NCBI GenBank assembly: GCA_963721585.1
Contig: CAVRJN010000008.1
Coordinates: 1,488,001 to 1,552,000, forward strand
Source: Bog-473 sp963721585
GTDB lineage: Bacteria > Actinomycetota > Acidimicrobiia > Acidimicrobiales > RAAP-2
Direction: 5' to 3'
DNA: 64,000 nucleotides
The notes beneath the pieces are model-generated. The model was given only the letters and a program-made list of their open reading frames with translations. It made no database searches and was not told where the DNA came from. Below are positions 1-10,251 of the stretch, one piece after another. Both the position numbers and the translations under genes were made by a program. Positions within the stretch are counted from its first letter, which is position 1. Each line of letters begins with the position of its first letter.

Positions 1-2
1 AA

Positions 3-830
3 CACCCGCTGGTCTGGCTCACGTCACATCAAGGCATCAACATCGGACTTGCCGTCCTCGTATTCGCGACTGCGTTGACGATCGAACCGGCGGCACTTCG
101 ACGAGTGCGCACGTCCTGGCGGCGCCTGCTGGTGGTGCTGGTGGTGGGGATCACCGTGCTTCCCTGCCTGTCGTGGTCGGTGTCACGGCTGGTGGCCCCC
201 GGGTCTCTCCGCGACGGCATCCTGACCGTCGGTCTCGCTCCCTGCGAGATCGCTTCTGTCGCCACGACGGTCATGGCGGGAGGTGAGGCGGCCTTTGCGG
301 CCGGGATCCTCATCGGGTCGACGGTCGCCACCGTCGCACTGTCCGGACTGATCCTCGGCTTCGAGGTCGGCTCAGCGTCGATCGGTCCGTGGCACATTCT
401 CGTGAACCTGATTCTGGTGGTGGCCGCGCCGCTTGCTGCCGGCCTGACCCTCCGAGCCCTCACTCCCATCGGGCCCCGCGTCGAGCACGCGGCGATGGTC
501 ACCGTGACCGTGGTCGTGGCATGCCTGGTCGCCTTGATCGCGGCGGAGATCCATCTCTCGTCCCGCTATGTCTCCGTGGCCGGAGCGCTGCTCGTATTCC
601 TGATCGCATCGGCGTGCATAGGCTCTGTGCTGGGACGTGGGGCCCGCCGTCCGGTGTCGAGCGCCACACTGCTCACCACCTCAATGCGGGACTTCGCCAT
701 CGCGGCCGGCCTCGCTGCTGCGGCCTTCGGTCCGGATGCCGCAGCACCGCTCGGTCTCTACGGCATCCTCGTGCTCGTCTGGGGAACGGCGGTCGCCGGC
801 GCGCTCCGGCGCCGCCAACGAGCCGGATGA
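3..830 (+). CDS. BASS/arsenite-type transporter, 5'-truncated by window edge
   Basis: The reading frame is open from the first bases of the window, so this gene begins upstream and only the last 275 residues are seen. They form about eight hydrophobic segments. The opening stretch containing GINIGLAVLVFATAL is typical of the bile acid:sodium symporter (BASS/SBF) superfamily, which moves organic anions with sodium. The first in-window start-like codon (TTG at 75) is not a real start because homology continues in front of it. This frame shows no frameshift, unlike the genes that follow. Its stop lies 10 bp from the end of a convergent gene. The substrate cannot be told from sequence; an arsenite-type carrier is less likely because the short ArsB/ACR3 signatures are not seen. 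Confidence 0.7.
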   Translation, partial: HPLVWLTSHQGINIGLAVLVFATALTIEPAALRRVRTSWRRLLVVLVVGITVLPCLSWSVSRLVAPGSLRDGILTVGLAPCEIASVATTVMAGGEAAFAAGILIGSTVATVALSGLILGFEVGSASIGPWHILVNLILVVAAPLAAGLTLRALTPIGPRVEHAAMVTVTVVVACLVALIAAEIHLSSRYVSVAGALLVFLIASACIGSVLGRGARRPVSSATLLTTSMRDFAIAAGLAAAAFGPDAAAPLGLYGILVLVWGTAVAGALRRRQRAG

Positions 831-840
831 CCTGTCGAAA

Positions 841-1301
841 TCAGATGACGTCCTTGAACACCGCGGTGCTGTTGGCGGTCTCCTGGGCCACCGGGAAGTG
901 GAAGCCGCACTTCGGACATGGCTCGGCCAGCGTCTTCTGTTCGGCCGCCAGGTCGTAGGCCTTGTCCTGCAGCGTGCCGCAGGTCGGGCAGATCCGCAGG
1001 AGCCGGGTGGCCGTCGACTCGAAGTTGGTGATGATGTCCTCCATGATGGCGCCGTTGGCCGCCCACTCCTTGGCGTGCTTGTGGTAGGTGTCCATGTGCC
1101 AGTCGTCGACCGCCTCCTTGCTGGCCCACATGGAGACCTCGTTGTACCAGCCGGCCTCGTCGGGGTGCTCCCACCAGGTGAGATGGAGAAGCCGGGCTTG
1201 GTCATGAGGTGATGGCGCACGTCGCTGAAGACCGTGCGGAACTTGTCGTAGGCGTCCGGGCTGCTGAAGCGGACGCGCTGCATGCTGAGGTAGATGCCCA
1301 C
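841..1301 (-). CDS. ABM-like domain protein with C-terminal zinc ribbon, one frameshift
   Basis: The protein starts at a GTG preceded by AAGGAGAG. The N-terminal ~95 residues look like an antibiotic-biosynthesis-monooxygenase (ABM, dimeric alpha-beta barrel) fold. The C-terminal ~50 residues carry two CxxC pairs (CPTCGT and CPKCGF) that should bind zinc. One base is missing near 1190. Restoring a C after GGCTTC joins the two frames into the smooth text FLHLTWWEHPDEAGWYNE. It is the last gene of a minus-strand operon behind a GS-like ligase, permease and Usp-like gene, so a helper or redox role in the same amine pathway is inferred. The enzymatic activity is unknown. Confidence 0.6.
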
Positions 1302-1341
1302 TGTGCTCTCCTTGGGTATACGGAGCGGATGTGTCTGCGGT

Positions 1342-1859
1342 CTACGGAGCGACACCTTCGACGGTGACATCGGCACCGAGCTTGTGCGCGACCTCCTTGG
1401 CGACGTCGCCCTCGACCACCAGGCGCCAGCGCCGGCTGTCTCTGGACGGACCACGAGCACGTGGCGCACCCCGCGGGCCGACGGCCGCCTGGGCGATCGT
1501 CTTGACGGCTTGCGGGTGGCCGCCACCTGGCCCCAGGCCTCCACCCCGCCCTTCTCGAGGGCCGACACCGTCCTCGAGCGATCTCCTTCTGCTCGTCCAT
1601 CTCCTTTCTGGTGGGCATGAGGCCCGGATTGGGCAGCCCGAGCGACGATCCGTAGATGCGGGCGATGGTGACCACGGCCACGGGCTCGCCGGCGCTGAGC
1701 CTGAGCGCCTGGCGGACCGCCGCCCCGGGAATCTTCTCCCCGTTCGAGGCGATCAGCACCGCCGCGGGCTGGGTCGGCTGCTTGTCGAACTTGCGGCGCC
1801 CGAACTTGCTCCGGACGGGCGCCGTGCGCCGGCGTCGCCTCGGCCGGCGCCACCGTCAT
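1342..1859 (-). CDS. Small Usp-like protein, several frameshifts
   Basis: Pieces in different frames join into one protein of about 170 residues: an N-terminal tail, then VLIASNGEKIPGAAVRQAL, then VVTIARIYGSSLGLPNPGL, and a C-terminal VVEGDVAKEVAHKLGADVTV before a stop at 1342. The pattern of a short beta-strand, helix and GxxLGLP loop resembles a nucleotide-binding Usp/Rossmann-like fold, but the match is loose. At least three single-base indels interrupt it. The ATG at 1859 overlaps the permease stop as ATGA, so the two are probably translated together. Its function is unknown. Confidence 0.45.
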
Positions 1860-3458
1860 CGCTCGGTCTCGGCCTGCATGGCGGACATGGTCGGCATGGC
1901 TTCCGGTGTCACCACGACCGGACCCTGGCGTGTCACCGAGGTCGATACCGCCCGGTGACCCGAGCACGAGCGGCATCTCGCCCGAGTCCGTGATCCCCCG
2001 CCGGCTGGTCGGTGATCTTGCGCCACCAGTAGAGCGGCACGTAGGCCGCCACGATCACGAGGCCCAGGATGTACAGGAAGTGCCCCTGCCCGGGCCCGAC
2101 CACGATGTCGGGCGAGTTCCAGCCGCCCACGAAGTAGTCGAAGGTGAGGAACAGCGCGCACGGCCAGGGCGATCCAGCGGAACCAGCCCGGCATGCGGAA
2201 CGGGCTGACCCGCTCCGGCCGGAACTGGCGCAGCAGGAAGTACCCGTACAGCGAGCCGGCCACGGCGACGATGTAGCCGACGTTGGAGAAGATGTAGATG
2301 CGCACCGGCGAGCCGAAGAGGCTCACGATGAGCGCGCAGACGACGTTGAAGGCCATGGCCCGGTCCGGCACGTGGTGCTTGTTCTTGTGCTCGAAGAACC
2401 GGGGCAGGAGCCGGTCCTCGGAGGCCTGGAACAGCGACCGGGCCACGCCCATGATGGCGTTGAGCACCGACAGCAGCAGGGCGAAGACCAGCGGGATGCC
2501 GATCAGGTACTTGACCCAGCCGGCGTTGCCGAAGATGTGGTCGCAGAAGCTCGTGTACAAGGTGAGCGGGTCGGCCGTCTTGAGCGACGCCCCGAGCACG
2601 CCCACGAAGACGATGGCCGTGCCGATGTAGACGAACACCCCGTAGAGGCCCTCGGCCGTCAGGGCGATCTTGGCGTCACGGGCCGGGTCGCGACATTCGC
2701 CGATGTAGCACGCCGCCGCCTCCATGGCGATGGCGTTCCACGAGATGACGAAGATCCAGGCCAGGAAGAAGACGGTCCCCGACGTCGCCGGGCTGGCGTA
2801 GTGGAAGCCCGAGATGTTCGACCAGTGGAAGCTGCGACGGCTTGAAGACCGGCAGGATGATGAGCAGGGTCAGCGGCACCATCGACGTGACCCCGAGGAT
2901 GGTGGCGAACCTGGCCCCGAGCCGGATCCCGAGGTAGCAGGGGATGAACAGCCCGATCAGACCGACGAAGGTGATGAGCGAGCACGCCCATGGAGACCGG
3001 CGTACCCAGCGTGCCCGAGCGGCGAGAACGTGCGACCCAGCGGCACGTGGAAGAGCACGGCGATGTAGCCGGCGGCCAGCAACATGTTGATGGGCGCCAC
3101 GGGGAACCAGCCGAGCCAGTAGCCCCAGCCGGACACGCCCCCGATGTGCTTCGCCGTCGTCTGCCCGAGCGGCTCGAAGCTCTCGTAGGCGTAGGACGGC
3201 ATGCCGCCCGGTCCGGTGCGGCAGGAGAGCGGCCAGCTCGCCCATGCACAGGCAGACGATCAGGCCGATCACCACCACCAGCGCGATGGCCGGGATGGCG
3301 GCCGCACCCATGGACTGGACGGCGAACGGGACGATGCCGGTCACCAGGATGGTCCCGGCCAGGCCGATGACGAACGCCCCCCACCAGTTCGTCCCCCGGC
3401 TCAAGGAGGTGGCGACCTCTGCGGGAGCCCCGCTGACGGCGGTGCCTTCTTCACTCAT
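1856..3458 (-). CDS. APC-family amino acid/amine permease, frameshifted
   Basis: Joined across about four frameshifts (near 3215, 3000, 2830 and 2140), the product is ~530 residues with about 12 membrane segments, the normal size for the amino acid-polyamine-organocation family. The N-terminal region has GTNWWGAFVIGLAGTI and CMGELAALLPHRTGGMPSYA, the family's TM1 and TM2 landmarks. A later fragment contains WNAIAMEAAACYIGECRDPA, typical of TM6. It lies 70 bp behind the GS-like ligase on the same strand, as permeases do in polyamine (PuuP) and ethanolamine gene sets, so an amine substrate is inferred. The C-terminus is uncertain: one frame stops at 1933, another runs to 1856 and overlaps the next ATG. 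Confidence 0.75.
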
Positions 3459-3528
3459 GTCCTCGTCTCCTCCGTGTGGTCGGGTGTGTCAGTGGGCAAT
3501 GATGGGCGGGGCAGTACGGCGATGTCGG

Positions 3529-4893
3529 TCAGAAGGCCTGCAGGTAGCGCTCGAGCTCCCACGGGGTGACCTCGGCGTGGGAGGCCCGCACCTCGGCCCG
3601 CTTGGTGGCGACGAAGTAGTCGACGTAGTCGCCCTCGGGCGTCTTGCCCAGGCCCTCGCGCAGCACGTCGTCGCTCTCGAGGTGGTCGAGGGCGTGCCAC
3701 AGCGTCATGGGCATGGAGCGCAGCCCGAGGTCGACTGCCTCTTGCTCGCGTAGCGCCAGGAGGTTGAGCTCACAGGGCTCCCCGGGGTCGAGGCTCGCGC
3801 TCGATGCCGTCGAGGCCGGCCGCGATCAGCGCGCTCAGTGGCCAGGTAGGGGTTGGCCGAACCGTCGATGCAACGGTCCTCGACCCGGCCGGGGTCGGGC
3901 ACCCGCAGCATGTGCGTGCGGTCGTTGCCGCCGTAGGTGGCGTAGACCGGTGACCAGGCCGCACCCGAGTTCGGCGGCGGCGCTGGCCAGCCGCTTGTAG
4001 GAGTTGACCGTGGGGCAGGCGACCGCCGCCAGTGCCTCGGCGTGCTCGAGCAGGCCGCCGATGAACGGAGTACCCGAGCGCCGACATCCCGAGCCCGCGG
4101 CCGTCCTCCGGATCGGCGAAGAGCTCGTCGCCGTCCGCTCGGCGTCCCACAGGCTCAGGTGCATGTGCAGGCCGTTGCCGGTCAGGTGGGAGAACGGCTT
4201 GGGCATGAACGTGGCGAGCATGCCCGGCCTCGGCGGCCAGGGTGTGCACCATGTAGCGGAACACGATCACCCGGTCGGCCGTCGTCAGGGGGTCGGCGTA
4301 GCGGAAGTTCTGCTCGAACTGCCCGTTGGCGTCCTCGTGGTCGTTGGCGTAGTTGGCCCAGCCGAGCGTGTTCATGTGGCGCGACACCGTCGTCAGGTGG
4401 TCGTACATCCGGGTGAGCGCCCGGGCGTCGTAGCAGGGCGCCGCGGCCCGGTCCATGCGGATCGGCCACCTCGATGCCGCCGTCGTCGCTCCGCCGCACC
4501 AGGAAGTACTCCGCCTCGGCTCCGACCTTCAGCGCGTAGCCCGGCGGCGGCCAGGCGCTCGAGCTGCCGGCGCAGGATGACCCGGGGTGCGAACGGCCAC
4601 GGCTCACCGAGGACATGGGGGTCGCACTGGATGATGCCGAGCCCGGGTCGCCACGGCGCCGGCATGTACGAGCTCAGGTCGGGCATGGCCAGGATGTCGG
4701 GCGACGACGGGGTCTGGCCCATGGGCCCGGCGGCGAACCCGGCGAACCCGGCGCCGTCGGCCATCAGCCCCTCGATGGCGGAGACCGGCACCATCTTGGC
4801 GCAGGGCTTGCCGTGCATGTCCACGAACATGGCGAAGAGGAACTCCACGCCGTCCCGCTCGGTCGCCGCGATCAGGTCGGCTGCGCTCTCCAT
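3529..4893 (-). CDS. Glutamine-synthetase-like gamma-glutamyl ligase (GlnT/GmaS type), frameshifted
   Basis: About 454 residues of a type-I-fold GS homologue are split by several single-base indels. Recognisable parts run in order. The N-terminal segment has FVDMHGKPCAKMVP. The ATP/glutamate-binding core has DHEDANGQFEQNFRYADPL. The segment FMPKPFSHLTGNGLHMHLSL carries the substrate histidine, TVNSYKRL and DGSANPYLA follow, and the protein ends in WELERYLQAF. The DHEDANGQ form, rather than the HHEVAxxGQ of true glutamine synthetases, is seen in GlnT and gamma-glutamylmethylamide synthetases that ligate glutamate to amines (family knowledge). An ATG with a GAGAGGAAGC ribosome site starts it. 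It leads a four-gene minus-strand operon with a permease. The amine substrate is not determined. Confidence 0.75.
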
Positions 4894-5215
4894 CGAGTGC
4901 TTCCTCTCGCTCGCGTGTGATCGCCATGCAGATGTCTTCCGCTGTCGTCTGTCCGTTGTGGTGCCTGGTCCTCTCTGTCAACGATGTTGCCTCAGGGGAA
5001 ACCGGTAATGGTTACTGCGTTGTTTCGAAATGTTGCGTGACCGTTAACTGTGCAGCGGCCCGCCTGGCGTGGCGGGTCGGCCGGGATACTGTTGACTCTT
5101 GTGCGACGCTGTTTCTTGACAGGCAACAGGTCCCGGTCATAATGGAGCCGACGCGGCGCATCCCAACCGGCGCATCCCTGCCGGGAGGCCGACGAGCAAC
5201 GAAAGCGAGCTGCCC
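4894..5215. promoter_or_regulatory. Divergent control region between the two amine operons
   Basis: This 322-bp gap without genes separates the minus-strand ligase operon from the plus-strand flavin/glx operon. It is visibly richer in A and T than its surroundings. It holds a good plus-strand promoter (5116-5143), a TTGACA on the minus strand (TGTCAA at 4977-4982) and a GTTAACTGT element at 5043-5051. The reverse complement of that element, ACAGTTAAC, recurs in front of the second GS gene. It is a plausible target of the cluster's XRE-cupin regulator, but binding is only inferred. Confidence 0.5.
5116..5143 (+). promoter_or_regulatory. Sigma-70-type promoter for the plus-strand glx operon
   Basis: TTGACA (5116-5121), a 16-bp spacer and CATAAT (5138-5143) give a near-consensus housekeeping promoter. 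It points at the GTG start at 5216 and would leave a leader of about 65 nt. Confidence 0.55.
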
Positions 5216-5900
5216 GTGAGTGATCCCGCTTCGGAGCGCACCACGCTGCACCGCTACGCCCACCGTGCGGCCTACGACCGCGAGACCATCGACGCCATTC
5301 TGGACGAGGGCCTCGTCTGCCACGTCGGCCTCCAGACCGACCGTGGCTTCCCCGTGGTCATCCCCCTCGCCTACGGACGCGACGGGGACGTCGTCTACCT
5401 CCACGGATCGGCGGCCAGCCGCCTCTTCCGGGGTGCCCGGCGGCCCGACATCGAGATCTGCATGACGGTGACCTTCGTCGACGGGCTGGTGGTGGCCCGC
5501 TCCACCTACAACACCGACATCAACTACCGCTCCGTCGTGATCATCGGTCGGGCCACCGAGGTGAAGGACCTCGAGGAGAAGCGGCCACGGGCTCGAGCTG
5601 ATGGTCGACCACATCATCCCCGGCCGCAGCCGCGACGCCCGCCCGCCGACCGAGAAGGAGCTCCGCAGCACCATGCTCCTCAAGCTCCCGCTCGGCGAGT
5701 CCTCGGCCAAGGTGCGCACAGGGTGGCCGCTCGACGAGGAGGAGGACTACGACCTCGAGATCTGGGCCGGCGTCATCCCCTTCACCACCGTGACGGAAGC
5801 GCCCCAGGTCGACCCGGCTCTCCGCGTCGACGTCCCGATGCCCGAGTACGTCGAACGGTACCGGCGACCCACCGTGCCCGTCGGCGAGATGGCGGGCTGA
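5216..5900 (+). CDS. PPOX-family FMN-binding protein, one frameshift
   Basis: The ~227-residue product resembles the pyridoxamine-5'-phosphate-oxidase-like split-barrel flavoproteins. It has ILDEGLVCHVGLQTDRGFPV near the start, YLHGSAASRL, and a YRSVVIIGRATEV strand. Near 5586 the text reads GCGGCCACGGG; removing one C restores the frame as KRHGLELMVDHIIPGR. The C-terminal half contains a WAGVIPF motif usual for this family. It begins at GTG 5216 (an ATG is absent) and ends 3 bp before glxB, so it is the first gene of the operon. It is probably an FMN-dependent oxidoreductase or FMN carrier; its substrate is unknown. Confidence 0.7.
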
Positions 5901-5903
5901 GCC

Positions 5904-6811
5904 GTGTGCGGCGTCATCGGGCTCTTGCTCCGGGACCCCTCCCTCGAGCCGCGACTCGGCGAGCTGCTGGTGCCCATGATCGAGGCGCTCGACGAGCGGG
6001 GACCCGACTCCTCCGGCATCGCCGTCTACGCCGATCGCCCGGCGACAGAGGGCCCGCCCTCGCTGCGGCTCTCACTGGGCGCCGACGAGGCCGTGGATTG
6101 GCTGGCGCTCGGGTGCTCTCTCCTCGAGGTTGCGGCGAGCGGGGCCGAGATGCACCGATTCGGAGCCGGGCTGGTCCTCGACCTGCCCGAGGCGTCCCTT
6201 CATGCCGTGCAGGAGCGGCTTGCCGCGGAGTGGCCCCAGGTCCGGGTGCTCGGCACCGGCTGGAATCTCCGCGTCCTGAAGGACACCGGCCGGCCCACCG
6301 ACACGTGCGCCCGGTTACGGCATCGCCTCGCTGGGACGGGTACCTGGCCGTGGCCCACACCCGGATGGCCACCGAGTCGGCGGTGACCGTCCTGCACTCC
6401 CACCCCTTCGTCCCGGCGCGGGACCTCTGCGTGGTGCACAACGGCTCGTTCTCGAACTACGCCACCGTGCGCCGGCATCTGCTCGACGACGGCGTCCGTT
6501 TCGACTCGGACAACGACTCCGAGGTGGCGGCCCGCTACCTGGCCAGCCGTCTGCAGTTCGGCGACGACCTCGAGGAGGCCACCCGCTGGGTCATGAAGGA
6601 GATGGACGGATTCTTCACTCTCGTCATCACGAGCGCCGACGAAATGTCCGTCGTCCGCGACGCCTTCGCCTGCAAGCCGGCCGTGGTGGCCGAGACGACG
6701 GCTACGTGGCCGTGGCCTCGGAGTACCGGGCCTTGGCCGAGCTGCCGGGCATCGCCGACGCCGATCGTCTTCGAGCCCCAGCCCGAGGAGGTCTACACGT
6801 GGAGCCGCTGA
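5904..6811 (+). CDS. glxB: Class-II glutamine amidotransferase, GlxB/MgsA type, frameshifted
   Basis: Translation starts at GTG with MCGVIGLLL, so Cys2 becomes the N-terminal catalytic nucleophile of an Ntn-type glutaminase. Later come DERGPDSSGIAVY, HTRMATES and DLCVVHNGSFSNY, the usual glutamine-binding landmarks. It corresponds to the amidotransferase part of glutamate synthase, kept as a separate small subunit of about 300 residues. This is the arrangement in rhizobial glxBCD and in N-methylglutamate synthase mgsABC (family knowledge). At least three indels fall between 6300 and 6770. It is followed by the GXGXG and FMN subunits in the expected order. Confidence 0.75.
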
Positions 6812-7530
6812 ACGGCACGGAGACACTCGACTTCACGGTCGTGCTGGACTGCGACGAGCTCGGCACCCGGGCCGTCAACCAGCGCCCTGCGCTCGTTGCC
6901 TGACGGATCCCGTGCCGCCGTGCGGGCCCCGCGGGGCCGCCACAACCTGGCGGTCGGCCTGGCCAGCGATATCGCCATCACCGTGGAGGGCAACGCCGGC
7001 TACTTCCTCGGCGGCCTGTGCGGCGCCAAGGACGGCCGCGGGCCCGACATCGTCGTCAACGGGTTCGTGGGATGGTCGGTGGGCGAGAACCTGATGGGCG
7101 GCACCATCCGCGTGCGCGGCAGCGCGTCGCAGAGCGCCGGCGCGAGCGCCCGCGGCGGGCGCATCTTCATCGAGGGCGACGCGTCGCTGCGGGCCGGCAT
7201 CTCCCTCAAGGGCGGCACCCTGGCCATCGCCGGCGACGCCGGCGCCATGACCGGATTCATGGCCCAGGCCGGCACGATCCTCATCGGCGGCAACGCCGGG
7301 CACGCCCTCGGTGACTCGCTCTACGAGGCGGTGATCTACGTCGCAAGGCTCCATCGCCTCGCTCGGCGCCGACGCCGTGGTCGAGGAGATGACCGACGAC
7401 GACGTGCTGGCGGTCAAGCGCCTGGTCGAGGAAAGCGGGTTCGACCACATCGAGCCCGACGCGTCTGACCAAGGTGGCCTCGGCCCGCCAGCTGTACCAC
7501 TTCTCCACCCACAACCACGGCTCGTACTGA
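6799..7530 (+). CDS. glxC: GXGXG-domain glutamate-synthase-like subunit, frameshifted
   Basis: About 243 residues, mostly a right-handed beta-helix made of repeats such as GNAGYFLGGLCGAKDGRG, GWSVGENLMGGTIRVRG and GDAGAMTGFMAQAGTILIGG. This is the GXGXG domain found at the C-terminus of glutamate synthase, here free-standing. The GTG start overlaps the end of glxB. Frameshifts lie near 6888 (one extra C in CGCCCTGCG), about 7345 and about 7463. With these repaired the protein ends QLYHFSTHNHGSY. It probably forms the structural link between the amidotransferase and FMN subunits. Confidence 0.75.
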
Positions 7531-7533
7531 CTG

Positions 7534-8900
7534 ATGGTCGACGACGCGCTCGAGGGCATCCCGGCCAACGCCAGCTTCCCGCCCGAGGTCATCGCCCGGG
7601 TCCACGAGATGGCGGAGACCGGCCAGTACCCGATCCGCGGTCTCGGGGCCCGCCGGAAGCTCCCCACCTTCGACGACCTCGTGTTCCTCACCGCATCGGT
7701 GTCCCGCTACCCGCTCGAGGGCTACCGGGAGCGGTGCGAGACGCAGCACCGTGCTCGGGTGGCCGGCACGGAGCGACGCCCCTCGAGCTCGACATCCCCA
7801 TCACCATCGCCGGCATGAGCTTCGGCGCACTGTCGGCCCCGGCCAAGGAGGCCCTGGGACGGGCCGCCACCGAGGTCGGCACGTCCACCACGACGGGCGA
7901 CGGCGGCATGACGCCGGAGGAGCGCAAGGCCTCGTCGCTCCTGGTGTACCAGGTGCTGCCCTCGCGCTACGGCTTCGACCCCGGCCGACCTCCGCCAGGC
8001 CGACGCCGTCGAGATCGTCGTCGGCCAGGGCGCCAAGCCCGGCGGCGGCGGCATGCTGCTCGGGCAGAAGGTCAACGAGCGGGTGGCCGCCATGCGCACG
8101 CTGCCCCCCGGGCATCGACCAGCGTTCGGCCAGCCGCCATCCCGACTGGGTCGGTCCCGACGACCTGCGCATCAAGATCGAGGAGCTGCGCGAGGCCACG
8201 GAATGGGCGATCCCGGTCTACGTGAAGATCGGGGCCACCCGGGTCGACCACGACGTGAAGCTCGCCGTCGCCGCCGGCGCCGACGTCGTCGTGGTCGACG
8301 GCATGCAGGGCGGCACCGCGGCCACCCAGGACGTGTTCATCGAGCACGCGGGCATCCCGACCCTGCCGGCCGTGCGCATGGCCGCCGAGGCGCTGCGGGA
8401 GATCGGGGCCCGCGACGAGGTGCAGCTGATCGTCTCGGGCGGGATCCGTTCCGGCGCCGACGTGGCCAAGGCGCTGGCCCTCGGCGCCGACGCCGTCTCC
8501 ATCGGCGTCGCCGCGCTCCTCGCCCTGGGCTGCAACCGGCCGTCCTACCGAGGTGCAGACGGTGCCGCCGATCGACGTCGGCACCGACTACGCCGCGCTC
8601 GGGACCGCACCGGGCCGCTGCGCGCACTGCCACACCGGGCGCTGCCCGGTCGGCATCGCCACCCAGGACGCCGCGCTCGAGGCGCGGCTCGATTCCGTCC
8701 ACGCCGCCACCGCGGTGGCCAACTACCTGCGCGCCCTCACCATGGAGGTGACCGCGCTGGCCCGGGCCTGCGGCAAGTCCGACGTGCACCATCTCGAGCC
8801 CGAGGATCTCGCCGCGCTGACGGTGGAGGCGGCCGCCATGGCCAGGGTTCCCCTGGCCGGCACCAGCTGGATCCCCGGCTGGCCCACCCCGGCTCCGTGA
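7534..8900 (+). CDS. glxD: FMN-binding glutamate-synthase-like subunit, frameshifted
   Basis: This is a TIM-barrel of about 455 residues homologous to the glutamate-synthase FMN domain. Seen in order are PITIAGMSFGALSAPAKEAL, TGDGGMTPEER, a GQGAKPGGGG loop, VYVKIGATRVDHDVKLA, VVVDGMQGGTAATQDVF and LIVSGGIRSGADVAKALALG. The C-terminal CAHCHTGRCPVGIATQD supplies the three cysteines of a [3Fe-4S] cluster. With GlxB and GlxC it would make glutamate or N-substituted glutamate from 2-oxoglutarate. N-methylglutamate synthase MgsC is the closest functional analogue by context. About five single-base indels break it. Its TGA overlaps the GTG of the next gene. Confidence 0.78.
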
Positions 8901-10097
8901 TTTCACCCCGCACGGCCGAGGTCGTGGTGATCGGTGGCGGCGTGGCGGGCCTGAGCACGGCCCGCGCCCTGGTCGAGCTCGGCGTCAGGGACGTGGTCGT
9001 GCTCGAGCGCGCACACCATCGGCTCGGGCGGCAGCGGCAAGTCCAGCGGCATCGTGCGCTGCCACTACGGCATCCCCTCGCTGGCCGCCATGGCCTGGCG
9101 GGCCCTGCCCGTGCTGGAGGACGCGGCCGAGATCCTGGGCGCTCCCTCCGGCTACCGCCGGACCGGCTACCTCGTCGGGGTCGGGACCGGAGAACCTCGG
9201 TGCGCTGCGGGCCAACGTCGCCATGCACCAGCGCCTGGGCATCGAGGTCGAGCTGGTCGGCCACGACACCGCAAGCGAACTGTGGCCGGCTGCACGTCTG
9301 CGAGGACTTCGCCGAGTTCGCCTACGAGCCGCGCGGCGGGTACGGCGACGGGCACCAGACGGCGCTGGCCTTCGCCGCGGCAGCGCGGCGGGGCGGGGCC
9401 AACCTGCGCCAGCACAGCGGCGTGGCCGCGCTGCGATGTAGCAGACGGGCGTGTGCAGCGGCGTCCGCCTCGTCGACGGCAGCCGCATCGGTGCCGCCCA
9501 CGTCGTCCTGGCGGCCGGGCCCTGGTCCGCCGATCTGGCCGCCGGCGTCGGCGTCGACCTGCCCGTCCGGGCCCAGCGGGCCCAGATCCTCCTCGTCGAC
9601 CCGGGTCGGCCGACGTCGGGCCCGTCCCCGTCTTCTCCGACCTCGTGTCGCTGCAGTACGTGCGCAGCGAGGGACCCGCTCCATCCTGCTGGGCGACAGC
9701 GACCACTCCGATCCCGAATGGTCCGATCCCGACAGCTACCGCGAGCGGGCGAACGACGAGGAGCTGGCCGCGGCGATACCGAAGTTCGATCACCGCTTCC
9801 CGGGCCTCGACGGCGCGTCGCTCTCGTCGTCGTACGCCGGCTGCTACGACGTGACGCCCGACTACAACCCGGTCATCTCGCCTTCGTCCGTCGAAGGGCT
9901 CTGGCTGTGCGCCGGATTCTCGGGCCACGGCTACAAGATCTCCCCCTCGGTCGGCGAGCTGATGGCCGACCTCATCGTGGCCGGCGCGAGCCGGCACCCC
10001 GACATCGACCATCGCGACTTCCGTTGGGAGCGTTTCGGCGAGCGAGGACCTCCTGGTGAGCCCGCACCCCTACGTGGGCGCGGGCCAGATGCGCTGA
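8897..10097 (+). CDS. FAD-dependent DAO-family amine oxidoreductase, frameshifted
   Basis: About 400 residues. The N-terminus VVVIGGGVAGLSTARALVE is a dinucleotide-binding GxGxxG fold. The segments VRCHYGIPSLAAMAWRALP and YVTPDYNPVI-like DVTPDYNPVISP, with LWLCAGFSGHGYKISPSVGE near the end, are typical of sarcosine/glycine-oxidase-like DAO flavoproteins. The set includes the gamma-glutamyl-putrescine oxidase PuuB and the N-methylglutamate dehydrogenase beta subunit. It presumably oxidises the amine or its glutamyl derivative. Start GTG overlaps glxD. About seven indels (for example near 9010, 9190, 9430, 9680 and 10040) interrupt it; repair gives a C-terminus SPHPYVGAGQMR. Confidence 0.72.
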
Positions 10098-10251
10098 AGC
10101 CGCAGCCGGGGTCGGCAGGCCGGGTCGGCAGGCGGGTTCCGGTGGGGAACTGACTCGGGGTCGCGCCCGGAGCGGGGCATAGAGTGGGCGGCCGTGGCCA
10201 CTCGCCGGACCGCAGCCGACCAGACCGCACGCGGGAAGACAGCCAAGACCG

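Noticed and set aside
5012..5719. 235-codon minus-strand frame near the glx promoter
   Set aside because: It overlaps both the promoter region and the PPOX gene, and has no protein-family signal.
5904..8900. Firm naming as mgsABC (N-methylglutamate synthase)
   Set aside because: The subunit order fits, but glxBCD homologues of other function look the same and no N-methylglutamate dehydrogenase accessory subunits are seen. Names are kept at the Glx family level.
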